Assembly: GCA_028818385.1 (NCBI GenBank)
Contig: JAPPNY010000040.1
Coordinates: 1-30,173, forward strand
DNA: 30,173 nt
Direction: 5' to 3'
DNA from: Spirochaetaceae bacterium
Lineage (GTDB): Bacteria > Spirochaetota > Spirochaetia > SZUA-6 > Bin103
In this document: one piece after another, positions 21,749-30,109 of the stretch
Layout: the number at the start of each line of letters is the position of its first letter
Position numbering within the stretch: the first letter of the stretch is position 1
The notes under the pieces: generated by a model
Told to the model about the DNA's origin: nothing
Databases searched by the model: none
Seen by the model: only the letters and a program-made list of their open reading frames with translations
Translations under genes and position numbers: made by a program

Positions 21749-24053
21749 GGGTCTCCTTCTCCCGATCCGTCCACCACGCGGCCAGGGCACGGAACGCCTC
21801 GGCGGGCCCGACCTCACCGGACTGACCGGTGTTCCAGGTCACGATCAGATCGCACCGGGCGCGCGTGATGCCGACGAACAGGAGCCGCAACCGCTCCCGA
21901 ATGTAGTCGATACGGGCCCGGCAGGTCGCCTCCAGCCGGCGGTACCCGGTGCCGGCCAGCAGGCAGCGCGCCTCCTCGCACGCCTCCATGGCGGCGTTGA
22001 GGCGGTCCGCCAGGTACCACTTCTCCGGGATGAAGCGGTCGGCGTCCGGATCGGCCGGGTAGTCGTAGGCGTTCACGGAGGTCAGGTAGACCCGGTCCCA
22101 CTCCAGGCCCTTGGCCTTGTGCATGGTGGCGACCACCACCGCGCCGCGGTGCGCGGCGGGGTCGAAGCCGGACTGATCCGGCGCGAAGCCGGCGAACCGG
22201 CGCCGGTTGCCGGCGATCGCCTTCAACTCGTCGACCATTTCGCGGATACCCCAGCGCGGATGCACCCGTCCGGCCTGCCGCAGGCTGACCGCCAGCTTGA
22301 AGGAGACCGCCAGTTCGTCGGGCTCCTCGAACAGGTCCTGCGAGACGGTCAGCACGAGCTGGTCGATCGGCAACGCCGCCGCCCCCTGCCAGCGACGCAC
22401 CAAGTGGGCGAACTTCGTCAAGAGCTCCCGCTCCGCGCCGGCCATGTCCTGCTCCGCCAGCCAGTCGCGGCCGAGGCGCGGCCAGAGGTAGTCCTCCAGC
22501 GCCTCGCAGCCCCGCAGCAGCCGCGCACCGGCTTCCGCCGCCGCCCATCTCTTCGGCTCGTCCCTGTCGGCGCGCCGCCACGAGAGGTAGCAGTCGGCCA
22601 GCGCGAAGGCCGAGGCGGGTTCCGCCAGGGCGCGCAGCACGTGGCCGACCACCTCGGCCACCGCTCGGGTGGCGCCCGTGCTGGACAGCAGGCTCTCCAC
22701 GCAGCGCACGCCGCGCGCCCGGATGGCCTCCACCAGATCGGCCGCGCGGTGGTTGCTCGGCGCCAACACCGCTACCGTCGCGTCCGGGTTGGCGGGCAGG
22801 AAGCGGCTGACGGAATCGGCGATCGCCGCCGCCTCGCGTTCCGGCGCGAGTGGCTTGTCGATGAAGGCCACGGTGGCTTGCCCGTCCGGCGGGTTGGGCT
22901 GCGGATCGCCGGGCGGCGTCGGGCTGACGTGCGGCAGGCCGAGCGCATCGCGCGCCTCCGCCACCGGGTGGCGGCCGGTGGTCCAGTCGATCATCCGGTT
23001 GGCGACCGCGATGATGCGGGGCGCGGACCGGCCGGACTCGGGGAGCTCCCGGGCGGCCACGTCGTCGCGGAGCAGGAACGCGCGCAGGAAGCGCGGGTCC
23101 GCGGTGGTGAAGGTCTCGAAGATGGCCTGATTGGGGTCGCCGACGCGCACCCAGTTGCCCTGCTCGCCGGCCAGCAGGGAGAGGATCCGTTCCTGCACCT
23201 CGCTGGAGTCCTGCGCCTCGTCCTCCAGGATGAACGGCCACCGCTCGCGGAGCCGGCCGAGCAGCTCCCGGTCCTGCTCCAGCAGGTCAAGCGCGCGCCA
23301 GATCAGGTCGTCGAAGTCCAGGGCGCCGCGGTAGTCGAGGGCGCGCTGATAGTCGGCGTACAGGGCCGTGCCGATCTCCGCCAGGCCGGCATCCGGTTCG
23401 CCGTCGCCCGCGCCGGCGCGGCGATCGCCGAGCACCGCCTGGAGCTGATCCGGCCGCACGCGCTCGCCCTTCGCGTAGCGGATGAAGTCGGCGCCCAGGC
23501 CTTCTATCAGGTCGGGCAGCCGCTCGCGGCGGACGAACGCACGCCGCTCCTCCGGCAGTTCGGGATCGAGCAGCCACTCGCAGCGGGACACGTTGCCGCG
23601 CAGCCAGGCGACGGCGACCTGCCGCCGGATCTGGTCGCACTGTTCCTGGTCGACGATCCCGAAGGCATCGGTCAGCCCGACCGCTTCCGGCCGCTCGCGC
23701 ACGATGTCGGCCGCAAGCGAGTGAAGCGTGCGCACCCGGTAGCCGACGCCGGGCATCAGGGTACGCGCCGCGGTGGCCTGATCGACGCGGCGCGACAGGT
23801 TGTCGCAGGCGGCGTTGACCAGGGTGACCACCAGGATCTCCTGCTCGCCGTCCAGGACCTGGAGGTCCAGGATGCGGTCGACCAGCATCGAAACGGTCTC
23901 GGTCTTGCCGCTGCCGGGCACCGCGGCGATCCCCATCAGCCCGCCGTCGTAGGACAGGACCGCGCGCTGGCTCGGCCGCGGCGTGAACCCGCGCGGCGCC
24001 TGCCACGCCGGAGCGGCGGTGGCCGCTGCCGGCTCGACCACGGATGCGCTCAT
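21735..24053 (-). CDS. UvrD/AddA-like SF1 DNA helicase lacking a nuclease domain
   Basis: A 772-residue ATP-dependent 3'-5' helicase of superfamily 1A. Motifs in order are Q-like TPRPSQRAVL (24-33), Walker A AAVPGSGKTET (43-53), motif Ia (VTLVNAAC), motif II DEAQDSS, motif III GDPNQAIFETF, motif IV (RSAPRIIAVANRMI), motif V ATMHKAKGLEWDRVYL and motif VI LFVGITRARCDLIV. The C-terminus stops soon after motif VI, so no RecB-type nuclease domain is fused; the separate nuclease gene follows immediately. Its ATG overlaps the upstream helicase stop by four bases (ATGA). A DNA-end-processing complex with both neighbours is likely (inference). Confidence 0.92.
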   Translation of the reverse strand: MSASVVEPAAATAAPAWQAPRGFTPRPSQRAVLSYDGGLMGIAAVPGSGKTETVSMLVDRILDLQVLDGEQEILVVTLVNAACDNLSRRVDQATAARTLMPGVGYRVRTLHSLAADIVRERPEAVGLTDAFGIVDQEQCDQIRRQVAVAWLRGNVSRCEWLLDPELPEERRAFVRRERLPDLIEGLGADFIRYAKGERVRPDQLQAVLGDRRAGAGDGEPDAGLAEIGTALYADYQRALDYRGALDFDDLIWRALDLLEQDRELLGRLRERWPFILEDEAQDSSEVQERILSLLAGEQGNWVRVGDPNQAIFETFTTADPRFLRAFLLRDDVAARELPESGRSAPRIIAVANRMIDWTTGRHPVAEARDALGLPHVSPTPPGDPQPNPPDGQATVAFIDKPLAPEREAAAIADSVSRFLPANPDATVAVLAPSNHRAADLVEAIRARGVRCVESLLSSTGATRAVAEVVGHVLRALAEPASAFALADCYLSWRRADRDEPKRWAAAEAGARLLRGCEALEDYLWPRLGRDWLAEQDMAGAERELLTKFAHLVRRWQGAAALPIDQLVLTVSQDLFEEPDELAVSFKLAVSLRQAGRVHPRWGIREMVDELKAIAGNRRRFAGFAPDQSGFDPAAHRGAVVVATMHKAKGLEWDRVYLTSVNAYDYPADPDADRFIPEKWYLADRLNAAMEACEEARCLLAGTGYRRLEATCRARIDYIRERLRLLFVGITRARCDLIVTWNTGQSGEVGPAEAFRALAAWWTDREKETHGDR

Positions 24054-26233
24054 GCGGCTTTCGCCGAGCGGAGCACCTCGTCGATGGCCCGCAGGAACCG
24101 GCCGCGGTACTCGGAGCCCTGCTCGTTCACGTCGCAGAGGCCCAGGTGAATGGCCGTGCGGCAGCGGCGGACCAGCCCGACCGCCAGCCGATACAGGTGA
24201 TCCCGGCCCTCCCTCGCCTCGTCCTCATCCCCCCAGATCCGGCCCGCCGGCCAGCCGCGGCTGAGCACGTACGGCTGCGTCAGCGGCTGCCGCAGCGGCT
24301 CGGACCATCCGCGCGCGCCCACCTCGATCCAGAACTGGTGGTCGACACGCCGGTTGCTCATCAGGAACGTCCAGGCCGGCGTCAGCAGCACCGCTTCCTG
24401 CGCGTCCGCATCGCGCGCATCGACGTACTGCGCGGCGATCAGGCCGTCGGCCACCGTGGCCACGTACTCCCGGTCGGAGGAATCGCCTTCCCCGGCGAGC
24501 TGCCGCTCGGTCACCCACCGGAACTTGCGGACCGACTCGACCAGTTGTGCCGCGACCTGGCCGTGGTCCCGAGCCTGGGGGTGGGTGTGGTGAAAGCCGT
24601 ATCCCGGCTGCGACAGCACCTCTCCGAACAAGCGCCGCAGGAAGTGGTCGAGCCGGTCGATGGCCGCCGCGGACCGGTAGTCGTCGATCCAGACCCGCAG
24701 CCCCTCGTAACGCCCGCCGACGGTGTGGGTGATGCGTTCGTGCATGCCGGCCGGAGCGGACGCGAACGGCCGCAGCGCGCCACCGTCCTTCTGCGCCGGG
24801 TCGAACAGGGCGTCGGCCAGGACCCGCGCCCGGATCAGGTCCAGCCCGTCGATCGCGTCGACCAGCGCGTGGGCGATCTCGGCCGCCGCGACCGGCAGCC
24901 GCCACGACGGATGGGCCAGAGCCGCCAGCGTCAGCAGGCAGCGCGTCGCCCGCTCCTCCCTCAGCGCGCGCGACGGCCGGTGCGAGTGCGCCGGAACCCC
25001 CCGCTGGTCCAGCCGGTCGACCAGCGCGAACCGCAGCGAGTCGGACAGGAACGGCGCCAGCACCACGATCTGGCCGGGAGCGACGCCCTCCTCGATCAGC
25101 CCGGCGATCCGTGCCGCCACCCAGTCGAGCATCTCCGGGTAATAGCGGTGGTGGGCGAACCGCAGCACGCCGTCGCCGCCCGCCGGGAACGGGCCGCGCC
25201 CCGGGCCATCCGCAGGCCGGCGCGCCGGCGGCTGCAGGTGCCAGGCGAGCCGGCGCTCGAACGCCGGCAGCGACGGGTCGGACTCCGGGAGGCGGTCCAA
25301 GCGCACGTCACTGTCGCAGGCGTCGCGCAGGCGCAGGCCGTCCTCGGGGTCGGCGCCCAGAAAGCGCCGGTAGCCGGCGTCGTCGTCAGAGATCACCACG
25401 GCGGAGGCGAACTCGCCCAGCCAGGACAGCAGCAGGTCGTGCGCCACCGGGGTGTCTTCCTCGACGTTGTCCGCGATCAGGTGGCGATGCAGCTTGGCAA
25501 GGTAACGCCGCGCCGGTTGCACGTCCATGAGATGGCGCGCGAACACCTCCATCTGCAGCGAGAAGTCCAGCAGCCCGTGCTCCAGGCAGAAGCGGCGAAA
25601 GGAGGTGGCGCAGGTCTGTACGTCGCGGTAGACGCGCTCCTGTACCACGTCATCCCCACACGCCGCGCGCAGCCGGTCGCCGATAGTGAGGTGGTCGAAG
25701 CCCACCACGGCCGACTTGTTGAGGTTGTCGAGCACCTGGCTGTAGATGCGGTTGCGGTCGATCTCCAGCGAATCGAAGCAGCCGTCGCGCAGCAACGGCT
25801 GCATGACGCGCGCCATGTAGTACTGGGCGGTCTCCATGGTCAGAAAGACCGGCTCCCGCTCCGGCTCCGCGAAGCCGGCGTCCCCGGCGACCAGCGGCCA
25901 GAACAGCTCCGCCACCCGTTTGGCCAGCCCCCCCACGGTGGCGACGGCCACCGCCGCCCCGGCCGCCAGACCCGGATCACGAAGCGCATCACGGTACGGC
26001 CCGACGAGGGTCCGTTGCGGCAGCAGCACCAGGATCGAGTCGGCGCGCACGCCGGCCTCAAGCAGGCGCCGCAGGCGATGCACGGCCGCGGTGGTCTTGC
26101 CGGCACCGGCGGAGCCGGATACGAACAGGCTGCCGCGCAGCGCCGGATCCGCGATCTGCCGCTGTTGGTCGGTCAGCAGGATGGACGCGGTCGGCGACTC
26201 GCCGGCATGACCCGTCCCCTCCCGCACCGACAT
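24050..26233 (-). CDS. AddB-like SF1 helicase subunit
   Basis: A 727-residue P-loop protein and first gene of the repair operon. It has TDQQRQIAD (21-29) as Q motif, Walker A SGSAGAGKTT (39-48), motif Ia-like VLLPQRT, and a degenerate motif II region (DNVEED). It also has SDDDAGYRRFLGADP, resembling helicase motif III, and LYRLAVGLVRRCRTAIHLGL near the C-terminus in the position of motif VI. The canonical DEAQD and HKAKGLE motifs are absent. Intact Walker A with degenerate later motifs is the pattern of AddB and similar partner subunits. No Fe-S cysteines or nuclease motif are fused. ATG at 26233 lies 6 nt after a -10-like TACAAT. Confidence 0.78.
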   Translation of the reverse strand: MSVREGTGHAGESPTASILLTDQQRQIADPALRGSLFVSGSAGAGKTTAAVHRLRRLLEAGVRADSILVLLPQRTLVGPYRDALRDPGLAAGAAVAVATVGGLAKRVAELFWPLVAGDAGFAEPEREPVFLTMETAQYYMARVMQPLLRDGCFDSLEIDRNRIYSQVLDNLNKSAVVGFDHLTIGDRLRAACGDDVVQERVYRDVQTCATSFRRFCLEHGLLDFSLQMEVFARHLMDVQPARRYLAKLHRHLIADNVEEDTPVAHDLLLSWLGEFASAVVISDDDAGYRRFLGADPEDGLRLRDACDSDVRLDRLPESDPSLPAFERRLAWHLQPPARRPADGPGRGPFPAGGDGVLRFAHHRYYPEMLDWVAARIAGLIEEGVAPGQIVVLAPFLSDSLRFALVDRLDQRGVPAHSHRPSRALREERATRCLLTLAALAHPSWRLPVAAAEIAHALVDAIDGLDLIRARVLADALFDPAQKDGGALRPFASAPAGMHERITHTVGGRYEGLRVWIDDYRSAAAIDRLDHFLRRLFGEVLSQPGYGFHHTHPQARDHGQVAAQLVESVRKFRWVTERQLAGEGDSSDREYVATVADGLIAAQYVDARDADAQEAVLLTPAWTFLMSNRRVDHQFWIEVGARGWSEPLRQPLTQPYVLSRGWPAGRIWGDEDEAREGRDHLYRLAVGLVRRCRTAIHLGLCDVNEQGSEYRGRFLRAIDEVLRSAKAA

Positions 26234-26239
26234 CCGCCG

Positions 26240-26245
26240 ATTGTA
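26240..26245 (-). promoter_or_regulatory. Putative -10 box of the DNA-repair operon, leaderless arrangement
   Basis: The minus strand reads TACAATCGGCGGATG: the -10-like TACAAT at 26240-26245 is followed after 6 nt by the ATG at 26233. The dehydrogenase operon start reads TATAATCGGCGGCATATG, sharing AATCGGCGG. No Shine-Dalgarno sequence precedes either start. Predicted from sequence pattern only. Confidence 0.45.
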
Positions 26246-26497
26246 CGGGCGTGGGGGCCTTGGTGCGACCTCGGCCGGCCGGCCGCCCTAATCGGAGCCG
26301 GCGAACACCGCGTCCCTGCCCATCCCTTCCGGCTCCATGCCGAGGTAGCCGCCGATCCCCGACGCCGATCTCAGAACCACGCGTCGTCACTCGATCGTGG
26401 CAACGCCGAAGCCGCGCAAGACCGCGGCGGTGCCCTGATGCCGCGGCGAGGACCCCAATCGGACCTCAGCCGCCCATCTTGACTCGCCTCGAACCCG
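26246..26497. other. Intergenic stretch with possible decayed coding remnants
   Basis: No convincing gene is seen between the repair operon and the propeller lipoprotein. On the minus strand a short frame ending at 26288 reads IGGYLGMEPEGMGRDAVF and looks protein-like, and another ending at 26387 reads VLRGFGVATIE before its stop. They are in different frames and too short to name. They could be remnants of lost genes or chance. Confidence 0.3.
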
Positions 26498-28371
26498 CTA
26501 CGGACTTACGACGACAGTTCCGTTGTTTCCCACCGCCACGAATCGGTCGCCACTCCACGTGAGGTCAGCCAGATTGTCCGAAACAACCTTGTCGCTCGGC
26601 AGCCAATTGGCCCCGTCGCTGCTGTAGACGGTCGTGCCGCCTCGCCCGACCGCTACGTACCGCTCGCCATTCGAAGTGACTCCAGTGAGATACCATGAGC
26701 GATCGATGCGGTTTGCTGACGTCCAACGATCGCCGTCGGAGCTGTGCAGGATCGTACCGGCGTTCCCAACCGCGACGAAGCGTGTTCCGTCCCATATCAC
26801 CTCTTGGATATTGAAACGGGAAATGGGGCTGTCGGTCGCCTCAGCCCAACGATCCCCGTCGCTGCTGTGGGCGATCACTCCACCCTCTCCGACTGCCACA
26901 ACTCGCTCACCGTTCCACGCAACGCCTCGGAGCCATATCGAAGGAACCGGTTCATTGGCCGCAGTCCAACGATCGCCATCACTGCTGTGAATGATCGTTC
27001 CATCGTCCCCGACCGCCACGAAGCGTGACCCGCTCCAAACAACTCCTCGGAGTGACTCCGATGTACCGGTATCGCTCGCCCGCGTCCAGCGGTCTCCATC
27101 GCTGCTGTGTACGACGACGTTCCATCCCACCGCCACGAAGCGCTCCCCGTTCCAGGCGATGTCAAAGAGCCAGCGATCGGTCGCACTGTCACTCGCCGCC
27201 CGCCAGTGGTCCCCGTCGAGGCTGTGCACGATCGTGCCCCATTGGCCGACCGCCACGAACAGTGCGCCGTTCCACTCAACGCTCGTGAGCCCCAGTAGAA
27301 CGTCACCGGGACTGCCATCCGCCTCACTCCAATCATCACCATCGCTGCTGTGCACGACCTGCGGACCCACCGCAACGAAACGCGCGTGCCGTTCCACGCG
27401 ACGCTTTGGAGCCATGCCGACGTAGCGCTGTCGCTGGCCTCAGTCCAGCGATCCCCGTCACTGCTGTGCATAATCGCGCCGTTGTAACCGACCGCTACGA
27501 AGCGCTCCGAGTTCCAGGTCACCCCGTAGAGCCAGTAGCCGGTCCCGCTGTCACTCGCCGCTGTCCAGTGATCTCCATCGCTGCTGTGCAGAGTCGTTCC
27601 CTCCGCTCCGACCGCCACAAAGCGTGTTCCGTTCCAGGCGACACCGCGGAGCTCTCTGGATGTAGCGCTGTAGCTCGCCGCTGTCCAGCGATCACCGTCG
27701 TTGCTGTGAACGATCGTTCCGGACTCCCCAACCGCCACGAAGCGTTCCCCGTTCCAGGTCACCCCGTAGAGCCAAGCCGATGTAGCACTGTCGCTCGCCC
27801 TCGTCCAGTAGTCTCCGTCGCTGCTGTGGGCGATCGTGCCTTCGCCGCCGACTGCCACGAAGCGTTCCCCGTTCCAGGTAGTAGAATAGAGTCCTCGTAC
27901 GTAGTTCGTATCCCCAATCAGTTCCTCGGTAGGGTTGTTACTCGCGCTTGTCCAATGAACACCATCGCTGCTGTACACGATCGTGCCCCACTCTCCGACC
28001 GCTACAAATCGTGTCCCGTTCCACGTGAGTCCATAGAGCCCAGCTGACGTCGCCCCGTCACCTACTGCCGTCCAACGTTCACCGTCGCTGCTGTGGGCGA
28101 TCGTGCCGTTGTCCCCCACCGCCACGAAGCGTGTCCCGTTCCCGGCTATACTCTGGAGGCTCTGTCCTGACTGTCCGTCTGGGGCCGTAAATCCCCCACC
28201 TTGCCGGACCAAGCGCCACTCAATCCCGGCCCTTGGAACGATCGCTGGATCCTCGGGCGTCGTGGGTTGTTCCGTACTCCCAGGTCCGGCTTGGCATCCG
28301 CTGTACATCACTCCCGCGAGAACGACCAGAGCTGCCAAGCTCATGCTGCCGCCACCTCTACGTCTTGTCAT
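26498..28371 (-). pseudogene. Lipoprotein of 14 propeller-type repeats, interrupted by one frameshift
   Basis: From ATG 28371 the protein starts with a basic N-terminus, a hydrophobic stretch and MYSGCQ, a relaxed lipobox, then an outer-surface domain of about 40-residue repeats. Each unit has the form WNGxRFVAVG-xxGTIxHSSDGDRWT-xAS. Six full repeats and the start of a seventh are read before the frame breaks at the CGCGCG run (27381-27386). The remaining repeats continue in a second frame to the TAG at 26498, for 14 units in all, enough for two seven-bladed propellers. Removing two bases restores NGTRFVAVG exactly. GGAGG lies 6 nt before the start. It may be a recent pseudogene, a phase-variable gene or a sequence error; both parts look intact otherwise. 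Confidence 0.8.
26510..28170 (-). repeat. About 120-bp tandem coding repeats, 14 units
   Basis: The DNA of the propeller lipoprotein repeats with a period close to 120 bp. The most constant element is the segment coding HSSDGDRWT (plus-strand core TCGCTGCTGTG), recurring near 26860, 27100, 27340, 27580, 27700, 27820, 27965 and 28085. One unit near 27900-27950 is longer by about 27 bp (insert EELIGDTNYV). Units differ by many substitutions, so the array is old rather than newly amplified, though neighbouring units remain similar enough to recombine. Confidence 0.85.
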
Positions 28372-28507
28372 CGTTCACCTCCCTTGTTCCTCGCTCCTGG
28401 ACTCCGCCCCGCGTCCCGTTGCTCCGTCGCTCGACCTGCTCCGCTGCTCCATGGGTTCCCGCCAACAAAGTTTCGATTACTCCCCGAGGTCCGGCTCGCC
28501 GTTCTGC

Positions 28508-28792
28508 CTATCGGCGCCTGCTCATTGGCAGATTGTAATATCCATAGGGCAAGTGGCCGTTGTCCTTCCATTGCATCGCCTCCGAATCGTATTCGTGCTC
28601 CGTGTCGTAAAACGAGAACACTACTTCGTTGGCGACATCCGTGGGAACGAATGCAATCCTCAACGTATGACCCCCATATGGCTTGTCATTGTCCACCGCC
28701 CCGTCCCTTTCTGACCTCCACACGTCAAGGAAAATGAAGTAGCGATCCAATGCGACCACTCTCATCTTGCTGCGACCGCTGTGCAGCTTCAT
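28508..28792 (-). CDS. Hypothetical 94-residue protein
   Basis: A small protein I do not recognise. It starts MKLHSGRSKMRVVALDRYF and is rich in alternating hydrophobic and aromatic residues (FIFLDVW, HTLRIAFVP, NEVVFSFYD), suggesting a compact beta fold. It ends HLPYGYYNLPMSRRR. There is no signal peptide or cysteine. AGGAG lies about 8 nt before the ATG, which supports real translation. It sits 136 bp upstream of the propeller lipoprotein on the same strand and may be co-transcribed. It may also be a fragment of a longer ancestral gene. Confidence 0.5.
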   Translation of the reverse strand: MKLHSGRSKMRVVALDRYFIFLDVWRSERDGAVDNDKPYGGHTLRIAFVPTDVANEVVFSFYDTEHEYDSEAMQWKDNGHLPYGYYNLPMSRRR

Positions 28793-28795
28793 CGG

Positions 28796-29011
28796 TCAAC
28801 TCCTCGCGCTTGTCGTGATTCCGAGACCAAGGCCATGGGCCCAACTCGCGAGCGCCTTCGATCCGGCCCAACCCACGCGAACCCAGCCTCCACTCGCACC
28901 TCGAATCTCGCTGATGCTTTGCGGACGGAGTTGGTTCCCCATTTCGCCTCCCGCGAAGGTCAGTTCCCCCGAGTGTTCAGTTACCTCACAATGCAGCGAT
29001 CGTTGATTCAT
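28796..29011 (-). CDS. Possible small ORF, 71 residues, doubtful
   Basis: An ATG-initiated frame directly upstream of the 94-residue gene, ending three bases before its ATG. The spacing would suit a coupled pair. The sequence (start MNQRSLHCEVTEHSGELTF) has no recognisable motif and only a weak ribosome site. The surrounding DNA is compositionally unlike the rest of the window, so chance is a real alternative. Confidence 0.25.
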   Translation of the reverse strand: MNQRSLHCEVTEHSGELTFAGGEMGNQLRPQSISEIRGASGGWVRVGWAGSKALASWAHGLGLGITTSARS

Positions 29012-30030
29012 GGTTCCGACTCACTTCCACCACACCAATTTTCCCCACACCAACTCCGGACGGCTCCCCCCGAATGCGTTCCGAACCGAGCTCGCGCCTC
29101 CATTAGAATCGATCGACGTTACCGCGGAAACCTCTATCTGCCCAAATTGCGAGGTTTTTCCTGAATTTCCTTCCTTTTTCCTGGACTACCGTTCATCTCC
29201 CCAAGTCGACCGGAAAGGGCAATTTGGGCACAGAGCGACCCGCGTCTTTTCAAAACCTGGTTTCCGTCCCCAGCCCGCGTGCCGCGATCGCGTCCCAGGG
29301 ACGAGCCTGGTTCTCGGTCGTCTCTCCTCCGTCGGGTCGCCAGACCCGACTTTCACCGAGCGCGTACGCAGCTTGGTGGGACAACCCTCGGATGTGCGGA
29401 CGCCACACGCTGTCGGTTATCCGGATCGCCGACTCTCGTCGTCCTATGGTGTCAGCCGCCGGTCCTCGATCTCAGACTGAGCGTACGATAACTGGCTGAT
29501 TCCTCGCCATTCGGATAACGCGGCGGACACGCGAAACAGACGGCCGACTTACCGGTATTTCGATGCCGGTGGAAAGATACAACACCATCCGATGTTTCCC
29601 TCTTCAGACGTACGACATGATCGTAGGATGCCCAATAGGAGCGATGTATCTGCATTCCGCGGTCCCTGAGCGCAGTGATCGCGTCCGAGAGTCACATCAT
29701 AGTGAACGCGGCTGCGGACGTCGTGACCACCTCCACGTAGTGCCCAAACACGCGCACATACACCACGTCGGTACCGACCGTTGTGGGCAAGTGCGCCGAG
29801 TCTCCCGGATTGAGTTGACGGCCCATTTTTCGCAAGATCCTGGACTCTTCCATCGTCGTGATCTACGTCGGATGCCGCGCGGCGCCCGCTGTGTGAGACG
29901 CTCGCATCGCCCCTTTCCGGATACGGCACAGTCCTCACAGACGTTCCCGACGCGTTGGCCTCGTCTGCAGAGTTCGTTCCTGTCCGTAAACTCACAAGTT
30001 GTTGAACAGGCGTGAATTGATGGTTTTGAG
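29012..30030. other. Accessory stretch of about 1 kb without a recognisable gene
   Basis: Open frames here are short, overlap one another on both strands and lack motifs, ribosome sites or family resemblance. Base composition is visibly less GC-rich than the rest of the window, and third-position GC bias is lost. A perfect 6-bp hairpin CGGGTC-GCCA-GACCCG occurs at 29334-29349. The stretch leads directly into an inverted-repeat structure at 30044. It looks like acquired or decaying DNA next to a mobile element, but no element can be named. Confidence 0.5.
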
Positions 30031-30043
30031 GGGTTGAAGAAAA

Positions 30044-30098
30044 GGGTGTTTCGGTTATCATCGCTGGTGACCAAAACCACGAAACAACCGAAACACCC
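30044..30098. repeat. Perfect 13-bp inverted repeat, possible element end or operator
   Basis: GGGTGTTTCGGTT (30044-30056) and AACCGAAACACCC (30086-30098) are exact reverse complements with a 29-bp loop. A second nested pair, TGGTTTTG (30021-30028) with CAAAACCA (30072-30079), overlaps it. The right arm lies 11 bp before an ATG at 30110. This could be a hairpin at the end of an insertion sequence or a binding site controlling the gene that starts there. Confidence 0.6.
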
Positions 30099-30109
30099 CG
30101 GAGAGCCCG

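Noticed and set aside
21747..24149. An 800-codon plus-strand open frame opposite the UvrD-like helicase
   Set aside because: Antisense shadow of a gene with all SF1 motifs; no ribosome site or recognisable domain.
24044..26482. An 812-codon plus-strand open frame opposite the AddB-like helicase
   Set aside because: Its translation is rich in Arg, Gly, His and Gln with no family motif; it mirrors the helicase codons, a usual effect of high GC. The minus strand has Walker A and coupled gene overlaps.
26510..28170. Regularly spaced repeats that might suggest a CRISPR array
   Set aside because: The period is about 120 bp, units are diverged, and they code in frame for propeller blades; there are no conserved 25-40 bp repeats with unique spacers and no cas genes.
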